Assembly: GCA_026261815.1 (NCBI GenBank)
Contig: JAMPIT010000437.1
Span: 1-64,000, forward strand
Source: Monarcha castaneiventris obscurior
Lineage: Eukaryota; Chordata; Aves; Passeriformes; Monarchidae
Reading direction: 5' to 3'
DNA: 64,000 nucleotides
Position numbers and translations under genes: made by a program. This document shows positions 22,540 through 32,324 of the stretch, piece after piece. Below the pieces are notes generated by a model. The model saw only the letters and a program-made list of their open reading frames with translations. It searched no databases and had not been told where the DNA came from. Each line of letters begins with the position of its first letter. The first letter of the stretch is position 1.

Positions 22540-22930
22540 TTGTCGAAGTTGCTGCACTTTTTATACAGGATAGACCTGGTGAAATCCCTGCTGAAACTGA
22601 AAAAGCTGCCAATCCCATTGTGTGGGCCAGTGATGTTCCAGGAAGATCCAAACAGATAGAACCAGTGAGCATTGCACTCAAACCAGGAGCCACCCCGGTA
22701 AGGCAAAAACAATATCCTTTAAAATTAGAAGGTCGTAGAGGATTGGCACCTGTAATTGAAAAATTCCTCTATCATGGATTATTAGTGTGATGTGAGTCCA
22801 GGTGTAACATGCTGATCCTTTCAGAAGAAAGCTGATGGTAAGAGTTACAGATTAGTGCAGGATTTAAGAGCTATTAACAAAATTACAGAGGACATACACC
22901 CAGTGGTTGCCAATCCATACACAGGCCTGG
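22540..22930 (+). mobile_element. ERV reverse transcriptase relic (N-terminal part)
   Basis: The translation shows the conserved start of gamma-like RT in order: IVWASDVPG, a KPGATPVRQKQYPL segment, EKFLYHGLL, then after a stop and frame change SYRLVQDLRAINK and HPVVANPYTGL. It ends abruptly before the YxDD catalytic motif, where GC-rich satellite-like sequence begins. Truncated and inactive. Confidence 0.8.
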
Positions 22931-23219
22931 CAGCAGGGTCATAGTGATCTGCTCCCCAGGTGGTTCTGCCACCCTCTTAGCACTGGAGCAGCTGCCTCTG
23001 GTTCTGGGGAGAGTGCTGACCTTGCCTTGCTACTGAGGTCAGTGCCTCTCCTTGGGGGCCTGCCGGCATTGCCTCAGCATTTCGGATTGTGGCCTGCAGG
23101 CAGGAGAAGACTCACAGCTTGCAGCCACGTTTCTGGGGAAACGGGGATCTTGTTAGGGGTGCTGCTTAAGGTTAGGGTCAGGGCATGAGGCTTGCAGGCC
23201 TGTATGCTAACTTGTGTGT

Positions 23220-24590
23220 CATGCCCTTGATGTGTGCCGTGTTGCATCTGATTCTCAAACCCTCTGTGTTTGTTCCCTGAGCTTCCCTGTGGCTCTTGGC
23301 CTTTATTGTCCCTGTGCAGTCTCTCCTCTCGACTGCCGCCCTCCCCGCGTCCCCCCGGGGCCGCCCCGGCGGGCTCTCATCTTTACCGTGTCTCCGTGGG
23401 TTCTTCTCCCTCGGCTCCTGCCCCCCACGTGTCCCCCCGTTGCCTCCCCCCCCGTGCCCTCAGGCTTTACCTGTGTCCCTGTGAGATGTCCCTTCTGGAC
23501 TGCTACCCTCTGCATGTCCCCCCGGAGCCAGCCCTGACGGCCTCTCGGCCTGCATTCCGTCCCCATGGGTTCTCCTCCCCGGGCTTCCGCCCTCCGCACG
23601 TCCCCTTGCCGCCTCCCCTCCGGACCCTCGGCCTTTACTTACGTCCCCGTGGGGTCTCCCTTCTGGATGGCGACCCTCCGTGCGTCCTGCTGCGGCCCCT
23701 CCGGTGGGCTCTTGGCCTTTATTATGTCCCTGTGGAGTCTTTCTTCTTACCTGCCGCTCTCCATGTGCCCCCCAGAAGCCACCCCAGTTGGCTCTTGGCC
23801 CTTATTATGTCCCCGGGTCATCCTTCTTCTTAGCTACCACCCTCTGCACGTCCCCCTCACCTGCCCCCGTGGCCTCTTGGCCTTTATTATGTGCCCATGG
23901 GGACTCCTCCCTCGCGTCCCGCCCCCTGCGCATCCCCCCGGGCTCTCCGGCTTGGTTCCATCCCTGTGTAGTCTCCCTCCCGGACCGCCGCTATCCGCGC
24001 GTCCCCCCGCGGCCTCCCTCCTCGGCCGCTGCCCTCCGTACGTCCCCCCGTGGCGTCCTCCCCAGCCTCTTGGCTTTTATTGTGTCCCTGAGGGGCATGG
24101 TCCTTTGGCCACCACCCTCCAAGCATCCCCCTATGGACTCCCCCACAGGGTCTCGGTCTTTATCGGGTCCCCCAGTACCCTCCCTCCTTACGTGCCGCCC
24201 TCTGCGTGTCCACCCGCGGCCTCCTCCCTAGCCTCTGGGCCTTTATTACGTCCCCATGGGGTCTCCTCCCTCGGCTCCCGCCCTCCACGCATCCCCCCGT
24301 TGCATCCTCCCCAGGCTCTTGGACTTCATTGTGGCCCCGCGGGGTCTCCCTCCTGCACCGCTGCCGGCCACGTCTCCCCCCCGTGGCCTCCCTCCTAGGC
24401 CGCCACCCTCCATATATCCCCCCGTGGTTTCCTCCCTGGGCTCTTGGCTTGTATTGTGTCCCTCTGAGATGTTACCCTTTGGCTGCCACCCTCAGTGTCT
24501 CCCCGTGCAGGTTCCCTCCTCAGCTGCCACCCTATGTGTGTCCCCCGGTGGCTTATCTCTTTGGCTGCTGGGCTCTGTCAGGCACCCTGA
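23220..24590. repeat. C-rich minisatellite, period about 83 bp
   Basis: A phrase of the type GGCCTTTATTATGTCCC recurs at about 23300, 23380, 23462, 23550, 23630, 23714, 23797, 23878, 24069, 24151, 24236, 24322 and 24445. Each is followed by GGG(G)TCTCC-type and C-rich CCTCC...CCCCCC segments. Most intervals are 80-88 bp; one unit near 23952 is degenerate. Because about 84 bp is a multiple of three and stops are rare, long spurious open frames (up to 277 codons) appear; they are not genes. Confidence 0.85.
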
Positions 24591-24654
24591 TGTCTCCAGA
24601 TCGCTTGGGCATAGGCCCTGGACCGTGCCCGAGGCCACGAAAGCGGGGATGAAC

Positions 24655-24830
24655 CCCTGAGCCCGGGCTTGGGCCCCGGACCCGGACCCCGGGTCCCGAC
24701 CCTGGATGCTGACCTGGGCCCTGGGCCCTAACGCTTGGTCCCGACCCTAGACGCTGCTTCCGGACCTCAACCCTAGGTCTCGACCCTGGACGCTGCCCCC
24801 AGGCACGGGTGCGGGCCCTAACTCTGGGCA
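24655..24830. repeat. GACCCT(A/G)GACGCTGC array
   Basis: Imperfect repeats of GGTCCCGACCCTAGACGCTG type (24690-24815) with CpG-rich variants. Related units occur at 17095-17150, next to CpG module copy 2. The CCCTAA-like phrases are not canonical telomere repeats. Confidence 0.65.
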
Positions 24831-24839
24831 ATATATAGC

Positions 24840-27725
24840 TTACGGTCCTGTCCATCTCTGTTTATCATCTTAATTTAATGGCAGTGTTCTCCAGCATGAC
24901 TCTGCAGTGCATAAGAGCACTCTTACTGCTTATCTGACATCTCCCAATCCTAGCTATTCCTGCTGCTGCCTCATTTCTTGCTCTTTTGCTCCTTTCACTT
25001 CTCATCTGGACCAATGTATAGCTTTGATCTGTCTTAACTCTCCAAGTGCAGTTAAGAAGCAATATAAAAGAGAAAAACAATATATATAAATAATAATTAT
25101 TAGGAAAATGCAGTGCTCTTTCCTTCATTTCTATTACTTCAGAACAAAACATCTCTAATACGAGTAATTACAAAAGGGTGTCATTACATATGTTTCCATA
25201 TAATATTTGAAGACTACCAGTGGCTCTGTGTATACCTAAGATGCTAGAAAGAAGAAACACATTAATTTGAGTGAAGCTAGGGACATTAAGTGTACCAGGG
25301 ATGAAGAAGATAATGGAACCAAAACATTTTCTACCACGCTATTCATAATTGTCACTGCCTAAAGAAAGAGAGGTTTACTCTTTGCTGTACCTTTCAATGG
25401 AACACATTTCCTAAGCATGTATTGACATGAATCATTCTGTGCTTTATCCAAATGGGCTTCTTGAACATAACCTTTATCGATGTTAAGTGCTTAATAACTA
25501 CAAGCTAAATGCAACGGTCTCGCAGCTGGATCATTATACCCATTAAACCTTTAAATAAAACAATTTTCTACTTATGTACAAAGTGGGATGTTTGTAGTCT
25601 TTTTTTTTTTTTTTAAGCAAGAATCAGGCCTCCTCAAATGATTCTGTATTGTAGCTCTTTTTAAAAGCTAAGAAGATGTACATTTAAATGAAAAATTCTG
25701 GCTGGGAATGTCTACCTACAAAATTTTTATTCCTTTTATAACAGAGAATAATAAAATCCAGAAACTTCATAGCAGTCACCCCTATGGGATCTAAAATATT
25801 CTATAGAACGTCCCTTGATAGTGGTTATTAGAAGAATATATAGGAACCCTTAAATAACAAAAAATTATGCCTTAAACTTTTTCCGAAACACTAAAAATTT
25901 CACTTTAAGCAGGGCTTCTCCAGAAGATACTGCGGAACACAAAATGAGAAAGCTCTGTGGCCTCAATTTAGTGCTGACAAAATGTTAAAGTTAGCCAGTG
26001 AAGTTCACTCCATATCTAAGATGTTATAGTCAAAAGCACTGTAGAGCTTCTAAATAATTTAAATAATCATGGAAAATTGAAATTCAGCCACAAAAAATGG
26101 TACTGAAAAACACTAAGGTTCAAAATGCGCTCAAATCCACCTGCTTCGGGTCTTAAATGTCACCCACAAGAGCTTTGTCAGGGTAAACTGCTATAATAAA
26201 CTGATCTTCGTAGGCAATGGGCTGCATCAAAATATAAACGGTCACTCGCAAAAGTATCAGAAAAAGGCAAACAGAGCTTAGACATTCTTGCCGTGTCAGT
26301 CACGGATTTTAAAACAACCAACCAAGTGTCCTTCCATCCCCAATTAGTACTAGCTATTAAATTTATCTTCCTATGAGCAACTAATGTAAAGAATGCAGGG
26401 CATGGGTAACGTGATTGCTGTTGCCCAGCCCAGTGAACAGAACTGCTGCATCTGCATTGTGAACAATCTGGAAGCTGTGGGGAAACATTGATGAAAATCC
26501 TGATAAAAGACAATGAAAAAATAACCAGACCGTACAGTGAGAAAAGCATGAGTGTTGTTTCAGTGTTTGCACAGGATAAATAATGCTATGGTCTGCATGA
26601 GCTGTGCAGCTGAAAAATCATCACTGAGCCACACCTGATGCACCTGGACCAATTAATAAGAGAAGGCATCGTCAAACTATGTATGTCCAGCTTCCTAACA
26701 TAGTTCCAAAATATTTTTAAATAAACCCGCTTCATACAGCATATACTGCAAGGCAGCTATATTTGACAGCTATTGTAACTATGAGAGAGTGTAAAATGAA
26801 GGATTAACCTCTTAACATGTGGACATTTTCTTGGAATGATACGCTTGAGATAGCAAATGTACCCAGCACAGCCAACGTGGATGTTGTAAATTTGACAGAG
26901 CAAGAAGTTATTTTCTCCAGACTTTCAATGGAAAAACAATTCTTTATCTCTTGAGTGGAATTTACACCACTACAGCACGATTGGTGTGATTGAGGCACTC
27001 ATAACACCAACTCAGCACTCCTTTAACAGTTCACCAGATACATTTTTTTATGCCCAGCCTAAGTATTTTTTAGTACTGTGACAAGACCTCTGTCCTTCAG
27101 CACTTTTGACACCAGATTAAGCAGAGAGATGAGGTTTCACGCCTACAGACAATTTTGTGCTGTGGTGGTTTTGACAACAAGGACTTCTGATCATCATCTT
27201 ATAACCTGGTCTAATGGCCTTTTTCTAATGCAAACCTCCACATCCTAAGATAAAACTCCACTTAAAGAAGACCTTACTAGTTAGCCCTTGAGCACACTGG
27301 CATACCTGGGTCAAGAACCCAGGAATGTGTACCTCTAGGTTCACATCAGTCAGCTGTGATGTCAGTGAGGTCAGGTGTGGAACTTGTTACACTGTAGATC
27401 TGTACTGCTGATGTTCCATGGAGTCCTGAGGAAATAGTGTAAGAAGACCAGTGTTGCCCAAACTGATGGGGTCATGCTGAAACAATTTCTTTGAGGTCAA
27501 TTAAAATGACTTCCCAAGCAATATTGCTGCTGCTTTATGCTAGCAGAAACTGCAAACTATCTTCCCATTTAATCTAAATGAGCCCTATAATCACTTCAGT
27601 AAAAATGAATGTGGTAATGGTTAAATGCTCAGAGATGGGAAATTAATGCTTATATAGATTTTTGATGACTATAATTGATGAGCATTACTGTTAGTGCATC
27701 ATCTCTATAGTAACAGTCTAGTCCT
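24840..27725. other. AT-rich intergenic stretch, no gene recognised
   Basis: No recognised exon, RNA gene or repeat family. A 123-codon minus-strand frame at 26178-26549 has no convincing homology or splice context. A poly-T run of about 18 lies near 25600. Confidence 0.35.
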
Positions 27726-27734
27726 ACACAAAGA

Positions 27735-28170
27735 CCCTGGCTTTGTCTAGTTCAAAGAGAAGGAGGCTGAGGGGCAACCTCATTTCTCCCTGCAGGTTCC
27801 TGAGGAGAGGGTGTGGAGGGGAAGGTGCTGGGTTCTTCTCCCTGGGATCCAGAGACAGAATGCCTGGGAATGGCTCAAAGCTTTTCCAGGGGAGATTCAG
27901 ACCAGACATTATTAGGAAGCGTTTCTTTACCAAGAGAGTGGTGAAACACTGGAACCGGCTTCCTAAACAATGGTTGATGCCCCAGGTATGTCAGAGTTTA
28001 GAGGCATTTGGATTGTACCCTTAAGAATATGCTTTAATAGTGTTTCAGCCCTGAAGTGGTCAGGCAATTGAACTACATGACCATTGTTGATCCTTTCCAA
28101 ATGAACTATTCTATTCTAGTCTATTCTAGTCTATTCTAGTTTATTCTAGTCTATAGTCTATAGTCTATTC
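27735..28170 (+). mobile_element. CR1 LINE 3' end
   Basis: Shows the conserved CR1 3' region: AAGGAGGCTGAGGGGCAACC, TCCAGGGGAGATTCAGACCA, GTGGTGAAACACTGGAACCG and TTTGGATTGTACCC-type phrases in order. It ends in a (TCTATTCTAG)n tail at about 28105-28170, the position of the usual ATTCTATGAT tail. Contains indels and stops; inactive. Confidence 0.85.
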
Positions 28171-28174
28171 CTGA

Positions 28175-31100
28175 TGCTATTATACTTCTTTAGCTAGGGA
28201 AGAGGTTTAAGCATCTCAACTTGGTGATACTAAGGTTTTTAAAAACGGAGTAACTGTATTCACTTAATACTAATCAGAAACGCCGTTCCCAGTGTATCAC
28301 CCTGATTTTTTTTTAAAATTTATTTTTGCATGTGACTAAAGTTAATTACTTGGCCTAGCCCAGAGGAAGTACTAGCTTGAAATTCAACAAAAATCTAGCA
28401 TGGAACAGGACCATTGCTGTAAGTCTAAGTAACTTGGTGGAAGTATTGCCACTGCTTCTTTTCAAATCCCTGCTAAAATTTCTCGAGAACTTTGCATCTC
28501 CAGGAATTTTATAACCTGCTAGTTTTTTAAGCATTAAGAGTTTTAGCACTTCCTGTAGGAAGGAAGAACGTGCATGTTCAGATGAGATACTGGAATTTTT
28601 CTATTTTGAGAGTGTTTAAAACTCTGGTCTGTGGAGGTAAGAAATGATAAGATTTATTGTTACTTACCGAGGTAGAATACAGTTAGAATTTGGATACGTG
28701 ATTGTGACTCCGCTGTACAAATATAGAGCAAGAGAATGTTTTTACTGTTTTTAGTTAAGTGGTAAAGAGAGGAAAAAAAGAGAAGTATATAGCTGTCCTC
28801 CCTGCACTTATCACCGTGGCAAATGATGATTGGAACTGGTGACAAACCCCTGGTTTCTGCTCCCAGCCACATCTCCTGATCGGTAGGTCTTGTGGCCTGC
28901 CATCCCAAAAGAATCACTAGAAAAGGGGAGCAGGCAAAGATGAAGCAGAGGGCAAGTTAGGAGAAAAACACACATACATCTGCCTTGTTTAGCCTATTCG
29001 CCAAAGGAAAGGAGGCTTGTACGTGGTTCTGTGTTCTTCAGTGATATTTAAACCTTTTCATTAAGTGTAAGAAAGCAGTGTTGTAAAAGCATTACAACTT
29101 TTTAACAGTCTTGTAAAGACTGGTGAGAGAGGTAACTGTTTCTCCAATGAGGAATAAAGGTTCACCATCAATTTTCTTCTTAATAGATGCCAAGTTAATC
29201 ATGCAACCAGGAGAACAGCTTCTATTGTATCTTGCCTGCATTGCGGATCACTGAGAAACAGCCCAAATGACAATACAAAAGAAATTGAGACCTACTCACT
29301 TCCCTGCTTATAGGAATGTTTACTTTAATGTGCCAGCTAGAAGAAATGATAAGAGTTCCTCAATCCACTAAACATCTCCTCACTGCAACGCATTAAGTAA
29401 CATGAACCAAGCAAATTCTAGAGCCTAGCATTTTAGAAGACTATCACACTTATGCAGCAGGTGGATTTTTTTTTAAGAAAACAAGAGCAGAACTGTAACT
29501 GGCTCTGGGTTGGGCAAAGAGAATACCCATTAGGAAAGGAGAATGTGAAAAGCTGAAATAAGTTGGAGTGACAGCATAATATTTTGATTATTCAAACAAA
29601 CATGAAAGCCTTTTCAGTCTTAATGGAGTATGTTACACTACATTGAAATTCTAACGCTGGGCAAAATTTGTGCTAAATTTTTAAATTCTATGCAGGCTAC
29701 TCTAAGTACTCAGTAACTGTTCAGTCTAGCTTCACAGTAAGGTCAAGGTGAGAAGGGCTTCAACAAGAGGATGGGATGGCCCAGAACAGCTTCTGTCATC
29801 AGCGAAGTTTGTGACAACATTAGGGCAAGACAGAGATGGACAAAAACGAAACCAAATCTCTCAGTGTGGTCTTGAATTGGGCTACATTCTTTTCATGTAT
29901 CTAGCTATGCACTTCACACCATTGAGGCCTCTTTCCTAACCAGACAGATTACCATTTTGATGTTGCAAAAACTGAATTCCAGTACTTTAAACTTGGACTG
30001 GAAATGTGGAATCAACTCTTCCGGGCTGCTTTTTAAAATTTTTTCCTCCCGGATTTTGCAGAGGCAGAAATAATGTTTAATTTTGAAACCTCCTCTACAA
30101 TGTTTTATTAATTTAATGGTTGGACTCACTCTGCACATTTGCAAAATTTATTTACCTAATGAGCTGCTATGCAGCACTTTGTCCATTCTTTCTGAATGCT
30201 GTCTCTTTATCTAGCAAAATCTATTCCTTCTGCCTTCTGAGTAGGTTTTTATCAAGTTGTATTGTGTGCTGACAAGCAACGGTTTTCCTGGTTAGTTCCC
30301 ATCCTCGTATCTTACTTATCTTTTACCTAGTCTTAAATTTATTCCCTTCTGAAAAAAACTGAGGCCTAGCTGGTTTTATCCTAGGTTTAGATGCTTTCCT
30401 ATCCTAGCCCTTACCTCACGAGAGCCTGTCCTGTGCATTCTTCTCTTTTCTGCAGGCTTTTTTCCTTCTATCCTCATGTCACGTGATCTTTTCTTCCATT
30501 TGTACTGGAAGCCAGTGGGATACCTCTTGCTCTCTCAGGTTCTTCCTGTGACTTTTCCCTTCGGATTATGGAGAAAGAAGTGTAAAGAATCAGTACAAAG
30601 GCACAGATGTACATGAAATCGAGTCAAAGAATTTACAGCCTGTTCAACCACGAACATTAGAAAAATCTCAAACATGCATGTGCAAACAAGTGTTTGCATA
30701 GGGGTGGACATGGCACGTCTCTGTCACACTTTCAAGCTAATTACTGGCAGTCCTAGGTTTTTTTTTTTCTGATTGTTTAATGTGGAAACCAGAAGGAATT
30801 ATGCCCTTTTGCTCCACTCTAACATAACACAAAGGAACCAAGGGAGGGGGGGAGGGCAGTCACCAACAGCGGCTATTCTATTGTTTTCGCTCAAAAACTT
30901 GGCAAAGCAACAAGCTAGACACAGCTGAAATGTGCTGGCTAAAAATTTCTCAAAACTTTCATCTGAGACAGACACAAACCATGCCTAATACCATCACAGA
31001 GAAAGACTGTCAAAGCCGTGGATACCTGAAAAAGGTTGCATACCGAAAAAATTAGTAATCCCTATACATGTGCAACATTATCAGCATTACCTACAATTCT

Positions 31101-31475
31101 GATTCACAGACTTTTATGCATATGATGCATGAATTACAAATTAATGGTATGCTCTAAAAGCATGTTTTGTTTTGGGGTTGTTATTTTGTGGCCGGTCAAG
31201 GAACACTTCCTTGCTTTTGGTACTTTTAGAAGTCAGTTATTTGATTTCAAAACAGGTCTACAAAAATTGTCTCAACTCAAACGTGATTTCTCATACTGGG
31301 GAAATTAGGAGTTGGAGTGTTCTTCGTTCATCAGTTTGCATTTGAGAGTTTGTTTATTTTTTAAATCCTTTCATGGCGCATTTGCCATTTCAAGTCAGAA
31401 AGAAATCCCCTTCCTAACAGACTTCCCTCAGTTAATTGTGGTCAAAAAGCAGTTATATTGCATTGTCTTGAGGAA
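28175..31475. other. Intergenic stretch, no gene recognised
   Basis: AT-rich sequence between two CR1 fragments. Neither strand shows an exon with recognisable homology, an RNA gene or a tandem array. Some short homopolymer T and A runs occur. Confidence 0.35.
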
Positions 31476-31479
31476 GGTA

Positions 31480-31960
31480 ACAGATTACAGAAAAGGATCT
31501 GGGCATCCTGGGGGACACGAAATTGAACACGAGCCAACAATGTGCCCTTGCTGAAAAGGTGAATGGTATCCTAGGAGGCACGAGGCAGGTCGAGGGAGGG
31601 AGTCCCCGCCCTCCGATCAGCACTGCTGAGGCCACACCTGCACGGCTGTGCTGAGTTCTGGGCTCCCCAGTATGGAAGACGTGAACGTACTGGGGAGAGG
31701 GCAACAAAGGGCCACAAGGATGACGGACAAGAAAGCACCTCTCCTGCGAGGAAAGGCTGAGAGAGCCGGGACCGTTCGGCCTTGGAGAAGAGGCAGCTCA
31801 GGGCATTTCATCCACCCGTACAAACACCTGCAGCGAGAATGCCAAGAGGACGGAGCCAGCCTCTTCCCGGTGGTTTTAGTCCTTCTTCCCGCAGGGCTTA
31901 GCGGCCACTGGAGCAACGCTCCTCCCGTACCACCCCCGCTCCCAGCCCGAGCCTCAGCAC
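31480..31960 (+). mobile_element. CR1 LINE fragment (3' ORF2 region)
   Basis: CR1 phrases occur in order: GAACACGAGCCAACAATGTGC, GAGGCCACACCTGCACGGCTG, TGAGTTCTGGGCTCCCCAG and GGCAACAAAGGGCCACAAGG, then CTTGGAGAAGAGGCAGCTCA. Truncated at the 3' end and without the typical tail. It ends about 280 bp before the GYG1 TATA box. Confidence 0.8.
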
Positions 31961-32104
31961 CCTGACACGGTCCTACCCTCTATTCGCGCAGTGGAATATT
32001 CTGAAGTACTTTCAAGCTCCGCTTTACCCGAGAGGCACAGGGGTGCGTGGGTAGGCGGGGGGCTTTGAGGCCTCCCGGAGAGGGCGCGGTGCCTAGCCCC
32101 AGAA

Positions 32105-32126
32105 GGGGGGGGGGGGGGGGGGGGGG
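32105..32126 (+). repeat. 22-nt uninterrupted G run upstream of GYG1 promoter
   Basis: A run of 22 guanines lies about 115 bp upstream of the GYG1 TATA box. Such a run can form G-quadruplexes and is prone to length error in sequencing; any effect on GYG1 is speculative. Confidence 0.9.
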
Positions 32127-32224
32127 TGACGTGCCGCCGCCGCAGGAGGCCATGGCGGGGGCCCCGCCCGCGGCGCCGCGGGGATTCCTCGGGGCGGGGC
32201 CTCCTCCGGCTGCCGCAGGCGTGC

Positions 32225-32317
32225 CGCTCCTGGCCCCGCCCCTATATAAGGGGCGGCCTCAGCGCGGCCCCGACCGCGTCCGTCGCCTCTCCCGCAGCCG
32301 ACCCGCGTTCGGGCACC
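32225..32317 (+). promoter_or_regulatory. GYG1: GYG1 core promoter and 5' UTR
   Basis: A consensus TATA box (CTATATAAG, 32242-32250) is flanked by GC boxes (GGCCCCGCCCC upstream). Transcription should start near 32275, giving a short 5' UTR. The start codon context is GGGCACCATGG, a strong Kozak match. The surrounding 32.0-32.6 kb is a CpG island. Confidence 0.75.
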
Positions 32318-32324
32318 ATGGCAG
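32318..32324 (+). CDS. GYG1: GYG1 exon 1 (coding part)
   Basis: ATGGCAG|GTCAGT gives Met-Ala plus the first base of Asp3. The next exon completes GAC-CAG (Asp-Gln), which fits the family N-terminus. The tiny first coding exon is typical for GYG1. Confidence 0.9.

Noticed and set aside
7550..22930. A single intact provirus from env relic to pol relic
   Set aside because: Order is wrong (env left of gag on the same strand), both parts carry stops and frame changes, and C2CD3 exons lie between them.
23565..24398. 277-codon plus-strand open frame, very Pro/Ser/Leu-rich
   Set aside because: It lies wholly inside the ~83-bp C-rich minisatellite; other frames are equally open and composition follows the repeat. 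Not a gene.
24655..24830. Possible interstitial telomere repeat
   Set aside because: CCCTAA-like words occur, but the repeating unit is GACCCTAGACGCTGC-like, not tandem TTAGGG.
26178..26549. 123-codon minus-strand frame that looked exon-like near its end
   Set aside because: No family could be named, splice sites are weak, and neighbouring frames show scattered stops.
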